Source of the DNA: Mastigias papua
Lineage: Eukaryota > Cnidaria > Scyphozoa > Rhizostomeae > Mastigiidae
DNA: 64,000 bases
Direction: 5' to 3'
NCBI GenBank assembly: GCA_964019165.1
Contig: OZ025283.1
Coordinates: forward strand, 1,867,501 to 1,931,500
The notes under the pieces were generated by a model. That model had not been told where the DNA came from. It did no database searches and saw nothing but the letters and a program-made list of their open reading frames with translations. A program made the position numbers and the translations under genes. The stretch's first letter is position 1. Every line of letters starts with the position of its first letter. Shown piece by piece: positions 48,476 through 60,155 of this stretch.

Positions 48476-48860
48476 TACCAGTTCTTCTTTACATACTTAT
48501 CTGTAGCAATCTCACTTGTAGAGTCCATTAACCCATAAAACACAATTGTGTATGGACCATCAGCAACTGCTGCTCTGAATTTAAGCTCAATTCTAAGATT
48601 TCCCGAGCGTGCAGGATAGTATTCTGTAAATGCATTTGAGCCTTTTGGTGTCAAATCAACAACCCAAATATTTTGTACATCCTACATATATGCATTTAAT
48701 AAGCAGCTTTTGTCATTAGTTGCTTTTAGAATTTGCAAAAATGCTTCATTATAATTTTTGTTTGTGGAATCTGTGCAGTGCAACAGATTTATTATCAATC
48801 GGGCCGATCTTGTGACATAACCAATGATACATAGAGTAGGAAGAAATCGTGTTGAAAACC
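48475..48860 (-). pseudogene. Polinton capsid-type protein, C-terminal fragment
   Basis: The minus strand reads NKNYNEAFLQILKATNDKS, a stop, then IWVVDLTPKGSNAF, ARSGNLRIELKFRAAV and TIVFYGLMDSTSEI up to TAA at 48475, which overlaps the protease ATG (TAATG). VDLTP...GNLRIE...F and YGLMDS are features of Polinton structural proteins. I cannot say whether it is the major or minor capsid protein. The N-terminus is replaced by a LINE end. Confidence 0.6.
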
Positions 48861-48894
48861 GCAACGTGTAAATCGGCCTTTACAATATAAAGGT

Positions 48895-49760
48895 GTCGTA
48901 CAAACTAAAATCAAAGTCTTTACATCCCTTCTTGAATCTCACAAATGAGTTCTCATTGTCAATTCAGGTGGCAATCTGTTGTATATTTTACCACCTGGAT
49001 AGCTAAATGCTTTTTGGGCCATTTATGTTCTTATGCGAGGGACAACAAGAGTTGATTTGTTGCCTCGAGTGTCCTTTTGATGGTCCAGTCTTTTGAAATG
49101 GTTCTCTAACATCATGGGCGCAAGACCATTTACACACTTGAAAACCTCAATAGCACATTGCTTATTTCGTAAGAGATCAATGGATGGACAGCTGATTTTG
49201 CCATAATGACCATTGATACTTTTCGTTGCTCGATTTTGAAGTTTTTCGAGTTTAGATTTGTGTGAATCTGAGATTGCAATGGTACTGTTGCTGCAGTATA
49301 AGAATATAGGTGGAATCATTATTTTGTATATAGTTTTAGCAGTTGTAGGGCTGATATTTATGTGCACTCTTGCAAGCAGCTTGATTCTTCAAGATACTTT
49401 TTTATACATTTTTTCAAATTGGCTCAACATATTTAGGTTGTCATCAAGTTGCACCCCAAGGTATTCGTATCTATCTGATTTGACAATCTTGTGATTATTT
49501 ATATTAACCTTGATTTCATCGGCTTTTGCTAACTTCTGATGGCTTCCGAAAAGCATAAATTCTGTTTTGGATTTTTTGAGGTTTACTACCAGGTTATTTT
49601 CAACAAAGAATCCACCAAGATATTTAAGATCATTATTTAGCTTTTCGGGAACTTCTTTACTGTTCTTGTCTGATGTGAATATCACAGTATCATCTGCATA
49701 GAGGATTATATTGCTCTTTATCAACTGCAAGTCGATGTCATTGATTAATAAGCTAATAAC
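48895..49760 (-). pseudogene. 5'-truncated LINE (jockey/CR1-like RT)
   Basis: Minus frames carry ISLLINDID, NIILYADDTVIFTSD (catalytic YADD), VVNLKKSKTEFMLFGS, YEYLGVQLDDNLN, then a shift, KLEKLQNRATKSING and FKCVNGLAP, ending near 48895. It abuts a Penelope-type fragment at its 5' side and Polinton capsid sequence at its 3' side. Confidence 0.88.
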
Positions 49761-49789
49761 AGTTGTGTTATAGTAAACTGAGTGTTTTT

Positions 49790-50092
49790 GTCGGTAGAGG
49801 TCCAAGGCCCTTCTTACCAAAGGTGAAAAGTTATGTAAAATATGACTTTGAATTTTTAAATGAGATACCAAAAGAACCAAAAGAATATGAATGCTTAGTT
49901 ACACTTGATGTAGCTAATATGTACGCTAATACTGATAATGATCTAGGGCTTATTACCATGAAATATTAATTTCAACAATATCCGTAATTAATAGTATGAA
50001 ATTTACCTAGAGAGTTTATATGTAAAGCTGTAACAATATTCTGCAATATTTAATCAAATAAATTACATTCAAATTCAAGGGACAGCTATGGG
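49790..50092 (+). pseudogene. Penelope-like RT fragment
   Basis: The plus strand reads PFLPKVKSYVKYDFEFLNEI, then LVTLDVANMYANTDNDLG (RT motif A, the DV..MY.N pattern of Penelope elements), then after frame breaks IQIQGTAMG (motif B), which runs straight into the CAGCA repeat. The rest of the RT and any GIY-YIG domain are absent. Confidence 0.65.
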
Positions 50093-50199
50093 ACAGCACA
50101 GCACAGCACAGCACAGCACAGCACAGCACAGCACAGCACAGCACAGCACAGCACAGCACAGCACAGCACAGCACAGCACAGCACAGCACAGCACAGCAT
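50093..50199. repeat. (CAGCA)21 microsatellite
   Basis: About 107 bp of a 5 bp unit in near-perfect array, starting at the GGGACAGCTATGGGACAG segment of RT motif B. Confidence 0.95.
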
Positions 50200-51560
50200 A
50201 ATAGTCTATTAGTGGTCTCAGAAAAGGGTTGGGTTTCATAAAGAGTTTCTCTTCATTATGCTTCGACAGATTCCTTACATCATATTTTCATTTGTAGGCT
50301 TGCATTTGGCAATGAGTATGTGAACAAACATACAGTTCACCAAGTTTGACACATATTGTAAATCATGATTCAGAATAGGTAAACAAATCTCTTCCAAGTC
50401 TGACATGCAACATACATAAAAGCGAGAGTATGATTAGACAGTTATACAAAGTCTAGAAACAGCTGCAGTGAAACCAGTTACCACACACAGGAAATCGCAA
50501 CCACTCCTCTGTGCTGTTGCTGTAATGACCATCACATGTGGTGTATTTCAAACAGTTGCACGTTTCTTGACTACATACACAAATCAATGGATCCTGTTAT
50601 ACTGTGCAAAGAATGGCTTGCTGTCAACTAAAACATAGACAAACTTCAAGAAGTGGAATCCTGCATTGGTCATATGATGAACCACGTTACGACCTTTCAA
50701 TGAGCTTTCTATTGATGTTGCTTCCACACTATCATCAGGTTCAGCGTCAACCTCAAAAGAAGGCAAGAATAGGGACATTATTGCAGTTTATTTGCCTACT
50801 TTTCTTGAAACTCTTCAGGTGTATTTATGGTGCACATGTTTGATTTTACTTTTCTGAAAAGAGCACTTTTTGCTGTTTCTCCAATACCATTCATTGGCTC
50901 TTTGCAGTGGTGTCTTTCATTATAGTTCCACTATAGCTCAAACTCCTTTGAAACATGTGTCATCAACAAGGCAAAAACATATCAAGAGCACAATTGTGCT
51001 GCACAGCCATCACTTCAAACATATACTTCTTTTAGGGATGTAATGTTGGTTCCTTGTGATCATTGATCATGCAACTGGGAAAAACATGATTTCTTGCGAT
51101 GTATGTGTTGTTATCTTATTTAAGTCTATATCTTTATGAATCGTATCTAAAAGACAGTACAAGGGGGTGTGGCAGAAGGACGTTTTTAATGCGATTGATG
51201 ACATTATTCATGTAGTGACAGTCATTTTTCTGGTCATACTGATGTAGTTCAGATATGACAGCAATGCACTCTATTGCAAGTGTTTCAGATTCTTTCACAT
51301 GGTATGTACAAGTGGTAAACAGACTAAATGACTCATACCCAAAATATGCACTTTGTATTTCACATTGCTGTATATTGGTGTACTTTTGACTGTAGTTAAT
51401 GTCAGTTTTGGCTGTGTGTTTTAACCTTTAGGTTTCTGGATGCTCATTCTTTATTTCCTGATATTTCAGTCTCTTTCACAATGCATCACAGCTCCTATAT
51501 GCATCACGATGCTTCTCACCATTCTTTTTGCAGTAATGTTTGTTCTCATATGGAAGTGGA
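50200..51560 (-). other. Degenerate coding-like sequence, family unknown
   Basis: The minus strand has stretches that look protein-coding: ECIAVISELHQYDQKNDCHY and INRIKNVLLPHPLVLSF (about 51140-51290), RANEWYWRNSKKCSFQKSKI (about 50860), and a Cys/His finger EEWLRFPVCGNWFHCSC (about 50470-50520). It could be a transposase-derived gene with a C-terminal zinc finger. I cannot name it. Confidence 0.35.
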
Positions 51561-51886
51561 GCCATGAATAGACCTACAACTCCTGTTGCAGCTGTTGGCA
51601 AGTAACAAAATATATTTATATATAGTGCATTCACATAACTTTTACAATGAGGAAGTCCACCTAATGCATTTGATCATTTGCCTCATCATACCAAACTGGT
51701 ATTTTTTAAATACCTGTTGGGGGTACACTCAACTTGGCTTGTGTACCATGACAACACCAAAGTATGGCTTGAATTCTTGTTTATATCATGACTTAGTCTT
51801 GTCTCTTTTTGATAGCACAAAGTAGAGGTCAGGTGATTCTGTGGAGATTTATGCCAACAACAAAACCTTTCACTGTGAAACTCTGG
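51561..51886. other. No gene seen
   Basis: Short frames only. Confidence 0.45.
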
Positions 51887-52058
51887 CTCTGTCTACACGA
51901 ATACGTTTTCAAAAATTTGCATTTTCATTTTAACAAAAACGGATAAAAAGTTTTCCGTCTACACGAACGTTTTCACATTGCCTAGTCCGTCTACATGAAA
52001 ACGATGAAAACGCAAACATCTGCGCAGGTGCATATTTTCAATGAGCATAGTCGAGCTA

Positions 52059-52134
52059 TTCCAGACCAATATGACCCCTTGGACCAATATGACTCCAGAG
52101 TCATATTGGTCCAAGGGGTCATACTGGTCTGGAA
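52059..52134. repeat. 76 bp near-perfect palindrome
   Basis: Arms 52059-52095 and 52098-52134 are 37 nt each with one mismatch and a 2 nt spacer (start TTCCAGACCAATATGACCC). It lies between the element end and the Myb-like ATG and could form a cruciform or RNA hairpin. Confidence 0.93.
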
Positions 52135-52167
52135 CAGAGCCACAGAACACAGAGGCCGCTGATCAAC

Positions 52168-52993
52168 ATGGCGAAATCAAAGAAGGACAGCAGTTTCAAA
52201 TGGACAGATGATGAAGCTGAACTGCTCTTGCAAGGTGCAGTTGAGTACAAAACAGCCAAAGCAATGGACAGCATTGACTGGGAATCAGTGAAAAAAAGTA
52301 CAGTGATATTACTGACCTTTACAAAGCACAGCTGCCAAAAACAGATGAAGATGCCGAAGCTATTGGGAAAGACTACCCACATAAGGCAGAAGAAATCGAA
52401 AAAGGTACGGTTGCTTCAAAACTGAAATAAATCAGAGTTAAATATAGACAAGCAGTCGACTCTGGCTGAAAAAGTGGCCATGGGCGAGCAGTTCATATAT
52501 TTTTTGAACTCTGTGAAACACTATGTGGTTGAGACAACTGATATGGAACCAACTCGTGGCAACACACAAGAGGTCAGTCCTTCCAGTCTTCTTAACATTG
52601 TGGAGTGTGCTGACAGTACTGAAGTAAAAAATCTGCCATCAACACCAATCTGTCACCGAAGAGATTTGCTTGCAGAAAACTGAAGGATGTCAAACAGAAT
52701 AAACTAAAACGTAAATTATCTGTGGGGAACCAAATGTTAGAGTATCAAAGAGAAGACTTTCAGCTAAAAAAAGAATAATGGAACAAATGGAAAAAGTGGA
52801 CGAAGAAAGTGCAGTTGTGATGCAAAAAGTAGCTGGAAACATGCATATTTTGACAACTGCAATAACAGATGGGTTTGCGATGCTTGGAAATGGTCTGGTG
52901 CCAAACCCAAATCATGGAAATATGGGGCATCAATTTCAAACTGTGGCAATGCAGAGCAATAGGGGAAAAATGCAAAATGATGGGATGATGTAG
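52168..52993 (+). pseudogene. Myb/SANT-like partner of Harbinger element 2
   Basis: ATG at 52168 begins with FKWTDDEAELLLQGAVEYK, a Myb/trihelix domain. The frame shifts near 52295 (YSDITDLYKAQLPKTDED) and continues VASKLK...IRVKYRQAVDSG and, in further frames, a Thr/Ser-rich linker, HRRDLLAE and a C-terminal coiled coil ending NILTTAITDGFAML-like (MHILTTAITDGFAML) before TAG at 52991. At least three shifts or stops. The role would be DNA binding with the transposase. Confidence 0.8.
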
Positions 52994-53644
52994 TTCCCTC
53001 AATACCAAGCCCAAAGCTGTGGTTATAGACAAGGTCAAATGGTAAATGACACTTACTATTATAGAACAGCATCGGAAGAGAATGATGAACTCCAAAACTT
53101 GTAACACTTAACTGACACCTTTAACAGAACAGACATTAACAGGCACTAATGTTAAGCACATAATTCACAATGAAACTCTAGAGGCATCAAAAGATTTATA
53201 TCTCAGACTTTAGGTACTTATACTTGCAATGTTATTTCACATTCTCTAGTCCTATATCGAGGTCATGCATTTAGTGTGCATATAGGGAGGGAGAGGAAGA
53301 TAAAAAAAGCAATCCAGTTTATATGTATTTGGGTTTCAGCCTTTTTTAAGCATACAAGTAAACAATTGAGCATCCATAGAGCACCTCTCCATGTGCAAAG
53401 TGTTCAATCTCTTTAAATGAACAGGTTAATTTTGCATGAATTTTTTGTTTTTGAGCATATTTCTTATGTCTGTTTTCAAAGTAAGGCTCTCTTATATTTC
53501 TCCCTCAAAGGACATTGCAGACTTTGCATTACAGAGCAAGGGTTACTGGCCATGTGCATGTTTGCATACAAGGGGAGGGATAAAGATTCTCATACTGTTG
53601 GTGTAACACATATTAAAAGGATGATTACATATATAAAGTTGTGT
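52994..53644. other. Spacer between convergent Harbinger genes
   Basis: No gene is supported; the 113-residue plus frame at 53417-53758 overlaps the transposase end and is not recognisable. Confidence 0.45.
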
Positions 53645-54550
53645 TTATGGGTGAAGGAATTTTGCTACTTCTCTTCGTACTCTTTTTCCCTCAAGCTCAT
53701 TACAGTCAGTTCTGAGGTTGTTACATATAGCCATTGGTTGGTAATCTCTTTCAAATGAAATTGCTGTAGAAAGCTTCATTTCATTAATCTTTTCCCCATG
53801 TTCTTCACAGTAGTTATGTAGAACAAAGCATGCATATATTACAAATGGCAGTTCATTATAGTAATATCCATTGCTCTTCTCAGTGCTCCACATCTTGCCT
53901 TTAGGCGGCCAAATGCACATTCTATCACCATCCTTGCCCCACATAGTTTCATTCCAAACTATTGTTCAAGTTGAGTAGCACCTCCATTAGTGTATTCTTT
54001 CATAAAATAGGGCATTAAGGGGTAAGCAGGATCTCCTAATAAGAAAACTGGGATTGGTTCTCCATCAGGGGTGATTTTCTTCCTACAGGGAGGTACTTTT
54101 CCATTTCTTAAGCTTTCATTACTAGCTGAATTTGCAGATATCCTTGCATCGTGGACACTACCTGGCCACTTTACTTCTACATCAAAGAAGTGGTACTTGT
54201 AGTCACAGACTGCTTGAACATTTAGAGAATAGGTACTCTTTCTGTTTGTATATTCAGTTGAGCTACTAGGTGGCTGTTTAATCATAGTGTCAGTTCCATC
54301 AACTGCGCCTAGACATTGTGGTATACCATAATGTACGTAAAACTGCGAAGTAAGATGCTCTACTTCAGCTGAAGTATATGGTAGCCTGATGTATTTTGGT
54401 CCTAAAACATTCGATATCACGTGAATCATGAAATCTAACTGTTGTAAATACCATATGTTGCCTAGGCAAATTAGTCCCCAGCCACATAATTGTGAAGGAG
54501 ATAAGCTTGAGGCCCACATCAAGGGTTTGCCCTTTGCTCAAGTTTTCCAT
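53645..54550 (-). pseudogene. Harbinger DDE transposase 2, frameshifted
   Basis: Minus frames carry TIMWLGTNL near the start, then [18 protein letters not shown] (first Asp), [31 protein letters not shown] (second Asp) and, across a shift, ARMVIECAFGRLKARCG (Glu), then FVLHNYCEEHGE. Stops or shifts occur near 54440, 53950 and 53880. It is a distinct lineage from the 9863 transposase judging by the poor similarity outside the DDE motifs. Confidence 0.88.
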
Positions 54551-54808
54551 TATTTTTTATACAGAAGGAAATCATCCAGCACTGAGACAAAAATCAGCAG
54601 CTGGAAGAAAAGCAAACTGTGTAGAGTTCCAAGCGGTGGCTCCTCTACTCCAACAGCAAATAACACAAGCAGACAAAATGTATTTGCAACTACAAGCGTT
54701 AGTTGAGAAAATGACACAAACATTGCACTGTATTTCCAAGGGCTGGTGCCTAGTTCAGGGTATTCCAAGATGACATGAAATTATAACTCTGTGTTGATTT
54801 CAGTTCAC
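54551..54808. other. No gene seen
   Basis: Sequence beyond the transposase start; the true element end may lie here. Confidence 0.4.
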
Positions 54809-54905
54809 CTTTTGGTCGTTATCCGATGTCTCATACTATGATGGCTGTCGGAAGAAAAAAGCTTTACAGTGTGCTGAAAGAATGTTCTGGCTTTTTCAGG
54901 CTATA
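54809..54905 (-). repeat. Dispersed repeat unit, copy 2
   Basis: Inverted relative to 9110-9240: GGTCGTTATCCGATGTC and GTGCTGAAAGAATGTTC match its complement. Confidence 0.75.
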
Positions 54906-55013
54906 ACTGTGTTAACAGCAAACTGGCACTGATGAAGGCAATAATCAGGATGTAAGAACTGAATGCCATATTCAAAATATCAGTCCAATCTATCCGCATC
55001 TGACTATATATCG

Positions 55014-56500
55014 CAGTTCACCTTTTGATTGTTTTCCACTATTTCATACTCTGACAAATGGTGGACACAAAAAGCTTTCAGTATGCTAAAAGAGGGGCAA
55101 CTGTAAAATGCAGGTCACCAGGGCATGTAAAATGCAGGTCGTGCCACAAAACAGGAAGTTACTCGGACCTGTTTAAGTGGCTAAGGCTGTGGGAACGGCT
55201 TACAGCCGTCTGCTGTATTTTTCATGTTTCATTTGTACATAGTTTGCAAGCAATAGCTGATTGTCAAGAGAGGGAATAGAAAATGGGAAAAATAATGTAA
55301 ATCGGGATTTGAACAAATGAAGAGGGGACATAATGCCACTGAGAATGTGAGAGGCACACATACGCATATAAGCATCGATTATTGGGGATTACACGATTGT
55401 TTTCATAGGGAACAGGTTTATAAGAAACCTAGTACTAGACACATTAACATGTAAGAAGCATTTGTAACTACAAGGAAAGAGTTGGTACAAACGGTAGAAC
55501 TTTATGTGCTTTCTGTCAAAGTTTCGGAAGCCCAATCTCCCCTTTTCTCTACGGATTTAAAACAGTTTCCACTACAGTATCTTTATGCCCTTAACCTCAA
55601 AAAATAAAAACTGTTTTCCATTCTGCTTTCGTTGTCACTGACACTTTTTCTGTCGACTTACGGAACTTTTAAGCAACTTGTAGAACAAAGACTGTGAACA
55701 ACAGTTAGGAAACCTTTACTACTAGGCCTTGAGTCAGGTTTCTTATAAAATAGAAAAGTGTATGGCGTACGACATGGGGGGGAGTTGAGGTTATAGTCTA
55801 TAACACTGGTTTTAAACATTAAACATATGTTTTGTAGAAACAAATGGTGAAAGGTTGTATTCATATTGATTAGAAGTATTTTGTTTGGAAGTGCATTATT
55901 CAACTATTTTTGATTCAAGTATTCCAAGATATCGTCGAGGGGACGAAAGTAAGTTCGGAGACGGTTAGTGAAAGTGCTACAAGTTTCACCTTTTACCCAT
56001 GTTTTCTGGCAAATTTTTCAAATCTAGGGATGAGTGAAATGCCTATAAAGACAATGCGTCTCAGACATGGTGCAAATTGTATTCGATTTCATAATGCGCT
56101 GTATCATGACACGACGGCCAAAGTTCAACATACCTGATTTTCATTGCCATAAACTATTAACTGAGACGGTTCCTAGAAAAGTGGTGTAAAACGTTAAGTG
56201 CCCTACCAGTTACAAAGTAACTACACGGCAATCTGATAATTGCATACTGATATGAACGTGCATCATCCCTACCTGAAACCTTAAGGATTTGTCATCTCAA
56301 AGCATGTTCAGATTCATTGACGGCCTCTAACCTCGCTTCCTTATGGGATTCATTGAACCGCATGGCCTTCTCATAAAAATGCAAGCGGCTGCCAGCGTGG
56401 CCTGCATTTTACATGACCTGGTGACCTGCATTTTACAGTTGCCACTAAAAGAGTGGTGCCGCCTTTTAGAGCTATAGTGAAGCTCTGTAGTACCAACTGA
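55014..56500 (-). repeat. Dispersed repeat unit, copy 3, split by a MITE
   Basis: The left part 55014-55094 (GCTTTCAGTATGCTAAAAGAG) and the right part 56454-56500 (CTATAGTGAAGCTCTGTAG) together match the complement of 9110-9240; the 1350 bp between are a MITE. Confidence 0.8.
55095..56444. mobile_element. 1350 bp MITE with 9 bp target duplication
   Basis: Left end GGGCAACTGTAAAATGCAGG, right end CCTGCATTTTACAGTTGCCA; each TIR (about 45 bp) holds two copies of TGTAAAATGCAGG. CTAAAAGAG flanks both sides (55086-55094 and 56445-56453). The host repeat resumes exactly at the boundary. A 9 bp target fits Mutator-type elements best. The interior shows no gene. Confidence 0.88.
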
Positions 56501-57018
56501 TTGTTCATGTGAGCACTTTACTAAAATCTGTTATGTCTGGTAAATATGTTCATTTCCAACAAATGAAATCTCTTCTAAAATTTACAAAGTATGTCTTTCT
56601 TTGTCAGTTGATGAACCAACAACACTTTGATTCACTAAACTATATTTTGATTCACATTCTAATCATTTTCAGATATTTCATACTCTGGCAAGTGTTCGAT
56701 GAAAAAATCTCTAACAAATCATCTATCTTCTAACAGTCACCAGGAACTGGTTTCTTTGCCAGGTCAATGCAGAGTCTTTTCCTCTCTCAACGAAAAATCA
56801 AATGAAAATAATACCTTAGCTATCTGATGTAAATATATCCTATTCCAGCCAAGTCTACCTGATCCTCTAAATGTCACAAAGAACTGTTGTTTGCCAAATC
56901 AATGCAGAATCTACTTCATAATGTAGCCATTTCCAATGAAAATTATAAATTTTCTACTACATGGAAATATATATCTATCAAACTCGAGGGGTTTTGCCAG
57001 CCATACCCCTATGATAGT
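56501..57018. other. Non-coding with internal duplications
   Basis: TTTGCCAGGTCAATGCAGAGTC and TTTGCCAAATCAATGCAGAATC (about 56757 and 56892) mark two related units of about 135 bp. Possibly the left non-coding arm of the hAT element. Confidence 0.45.
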
Positions 57019-59590
57019 CTATTTGTAAAGACAGTTTACTCTTCTTGGCTTCTCAGCAAACTTTTCCATAATCAAAGGGTGAAGTTGCTGCTGATCTTCC
57101 AGTTCATTTAAGATGTCTTTATGTATAGAAATCCTACACAAAGAGCCCACACGTTCTTGACCCATTTTACTCCTCAAATATATCTTGACTCTATTTAAAC
57201 ATGAGAAAGTCCTTTCAACAGAGGCACTTGATATAGCCATGGTTCCATTCACTTTCAAAAGTTTAACAGCTTCAGGCAGAGAAGAATGTAAGTTATTGTT
57301 ATACAAGTATTGCAACAAGTGGGTTGGTGTTCCTTTATAAAACTCTACAACTCTATACATGAATTGTAGCTCATGCTGTAATAAGGACATGTCAAAGAAA
57401 GTACCAAACTTTGCATTCAAAAGCTGTAACTTTTCTTTGGGACCTTCCTTTTGCCAAATATGAACAAATTAGGATTAACAAGATCAAGAAATGCAAACTC
57501 TGTAATACTCTGAAATCTGTCATTGAGCATGGTGCAAATGTTATCAAGTACTTAAAAATAAAGCTGCTTATAGTTGTACTTCTTGTCAACTCGTGTAGAT
57601 GGCTCTCCAACAACAGCAACAGTTGCTTGATAATAACCATCAAAAGTTCACTATTACGGATACGTCCAAGATATGCTTTACAGTTATTCACTTTTTGGAT
57701 TCCAGTAGAAAAATCACTTTTTCTGTTGTGAAGGAAGTCATAAAGAATAGATGATTAATGTAATATATCATTGAAGACAAAAATCAGAAAACAAAACACA
57801 AAACTGCTCCAATGCTGCAACAAATCAGTGGCCTGATGTATAGCAATGTCATTCCATCCATGTGGATTATCACGTATTTCATCACGATCTTTCATTAGCA
57901 TGTTATACTTGCTATAAAGTGCTTTGACAGTGCATGAACGGTAGTACCACCGAGTTTCCCCAGGTCTTGGAAAATCAATCTCATACCTAGTGAAAAGATC
58001 TTTTCTTTTTGGAACTAACACTTGTAAAAGTACTAAATGCACTCACATTGGCAAAAAACACTTTAACAGCAGAAAGCCTAGATGCAGACTGACACAACAC
58101 CAAATTTAACTTATAAGCAGCACAATGGAAAACGAAAGCTTGTGGAAAATGCTCACGAACTGTAGCTTGCACACCAGTGATATGACCAGCCATAAGTGAA
58201 GCACCATCATACGTTTGCATGATCATTTTTTTTCACGGATTCCCCAAAACTATTCACTATGTATTGTACACTTTTACTAAGAGATTCAGCAGATCTGTCA
58301 CAATTAACAATGACAAATTTCAAACACTTTTCAACAAGGTCACCACCCTTATCCATTCTAATAATAGCACTTAGCTGCTCTTTTGTTGAGATATCTGTTG
58401 TCTCATCAATGTGGATGGATACAAAATGAGGGTTAGACTTGTATAACCCTAGTTAATGACGGAAGTGCAAGGGGCTTGGTATGGGTATCCCCATAGCCAG
58501 GTCCCCTAGGCATCATGGGATGCAAAGGAATGAGTTGCCACGTGCGTAATATCGCAAGCTAGAAGGGCGCATTTGAGGAAAGGAAAGGTAACACAAGATT
58601 TATCGCACTCCCACCCTCCCACACCACCACTCTATAGGCTCTGTTCTTCTATTGTACCTACTTCTCTTGCTCCCCTGAAGTCCTTCCTCCTCACAGTGCT
58701 TATTCCAACCGTTTGAGGCAGGTGTATTGCTCTGGCCTGAACTTTATAATTTCCCTGAGCCAATCACCGAAGGTAAAAGGGTACATTATTCAGGCAAGTT
58801 GGGCAATACACAATCGCCCATTTTCCTGGAACTTAGTAGGCATTAAAGTGGAATTATCAACCTCTTGTGCAATTTGATCTGCAATGAGTGAATCAAGGCA
58901 GGTGATGAGATCATTGTGTGTGTCTGGAGAAACACTAGTGAAAACACCACCACTTCTTGCAGACTCTTCCAATTTCCCTTCCAAACGTCTTTCAAAACTG
59001 AATCAAACTTTGCAAAACATCGTAGGAGTTCTCTGTACTTGCCTTTGTTCAGGCTCCCAATTGATTCATCATGCCCTTGCTTAGAATGGGAGCTCTTGCT
59101 TAGCCAAGAAGAGGGCAGCCTCAGAAATTGTCTTCAGCATGTCCCTGTTCTGTCTTACATGCTCATTATGCATATCAATTTCTTCTCTCCTTGCTCTAGA
59201 GAACACAACATCCATTCTTTTGCCCGTGTCAAATGTTCTCCACATCTTATAAGCCTCCATATGAGATTTGGCTTTCTCATGCTTTTTGCAATCGGTCAGG
59301 AAATGGTGCATGTTGCAATAACCAGTTTCTGTCCACGATTGTGAAGCACGAGGGCGAAAAAGCAAACAAGACCAACAAAACAAGCGATTCTTACCTTCAC
59401 TGCTGCATAACCAATCTGTTGTTTCATACCAGTCATCTTGGAATACCCTGTCTCTGATCCTGAGAACTAAATTTGGCTTTGGCCTTCCTTCCTGAATACT
59501 TATCTTCCTCTCACTTAAATGTCGAGAAGAAAAAGGATTCACTATAAGACAAGAGATAATCTCTTCTCCAGCTGTGACCGTCTGATTCAT
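57019..59590 (-). pseudogene. hAT transposase (ZMYM1/TTF-finger type), broken
   Basis: From the minus ATG region at 59590: a TTF-type zinc finger (WLCSSEGKNRLFCWSCLLF, then H and C), EKAKSHMEAYKMW; after a shift GVFTSVSPDTHNDLITCLDSL (about 58880-58960); after an insertion VSIHIDETTDISTKEQLSAI (about 58380-58440, the conserved acid); YDGASLMAGHITGVQ (about 58190); HCAAYKLNLVL; RPGETRWYYRSC (about 57950); and at the C-terminus the dimerisation domain AISSASVERTFSCLNRVKIYLRS (about 57170-57240). Several shifts and stops. Complete proteins are about 750-800 residues. Confidence 0.88.
58450..58845. other. Probable insertion inside the hAT transposase
   Basis: Coding similarity stops at about 58845 (LIADQIAQEVDNST) and resumes at about 58447 (SNPHFVSIHIDE), a gap much larger than in the family. 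The intervening GC-richer sequence has no gene. I could not find its ends or a target duplication. Confidence 0.5.
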
Positions 59591-60155
59591 AGTTAATCAG
59601 TAAGGTATATTCGATACCTCGTACAAACAACAGAATACTATATAAGAGCTCTGCAACAGATACCTTTGACAAGGCGTGCTATGTTTACGGAGCACGACCA
59701 AAGGTCTGAACTAGCTGCAAGCTGAGATGTATTAGCCAACCAACAAGTGTTATGGCTACCAAAGAGCTGTCCATATTAACAACAATACAATAACTAGGTC
59801 GTGCTCCAGATTTTCAGCACGACCTACCACAGTGTGTCCAATGACATTCACGATAGACTGCGGTACTGAGGCAGGGTCAAGAAGTCTTCTAATGGTATGG
59901 AAACCCTCTGCTTGGTCATGCTCTAAAAGTAGAGCACAACTAGATACAGGGATATGAGAGATCATTTCTCACAACTTTCTTTGTTCTCTTAGATATGAGC
60001 ATGACCAGATACAGGGTTACAAGAGATGCTATCTATCAAGTAGTTTCATGTCAGGAAGGAGCCTTTACACATTATTTTACAAGGACACTTGATTTTCTCC
60101 GTAAAATGGTTGGTCATGCTGAGCACGACCAGCATGACTTCTGGCTACGCCACTG
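59591..60155. mobile_element. Right arm and terminus of the hAT element, with subterminal repeats
   Basis: CTGGCTACGCCACTG ends at 60155, the complement of a hAT-type CAGTGGCGTAGCCAG terminus. AGCACGACC and its complement recur in both orientations (about 59691, 59799, 59816, 59935, 59999, 60120), resembling the subterminal binding sites of hAT transposases. The presumed 8 bp right flank is ATTGAATG; the left end was not found. Confidence 0.65.

Larger units (their letters stand above)
51887..54580. mobile_element. Second PIF/Harbinger element, degenerate
   Basis: A TIR-like start (GGCTCTGTCTACACGAATAC, with TCTACACGAACG and TCTACATGAAAACG repeated just inside) precedes a Myb-like gene (plus, 52168) that converges on a DDE transposase (minus, 53645-54550). 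No matching right TIR was found, so the right limit is approximate. The convergent two-gene order equals that of the 9710-13250 element. Confidence 0.7.

Noticed and set aside
49763..49795. Continuous frame joining LINE-side sequence to the Penelope fragment
   Set aside because: The first residues are antisense of the neighbouring LINE; the junction lies near 49760-49790.
52760..53107. Minus-strand Phe/His-rich frames at 52760-53107
   Set aside because: Antisense shadow of the Myb-like gene C-terminus.
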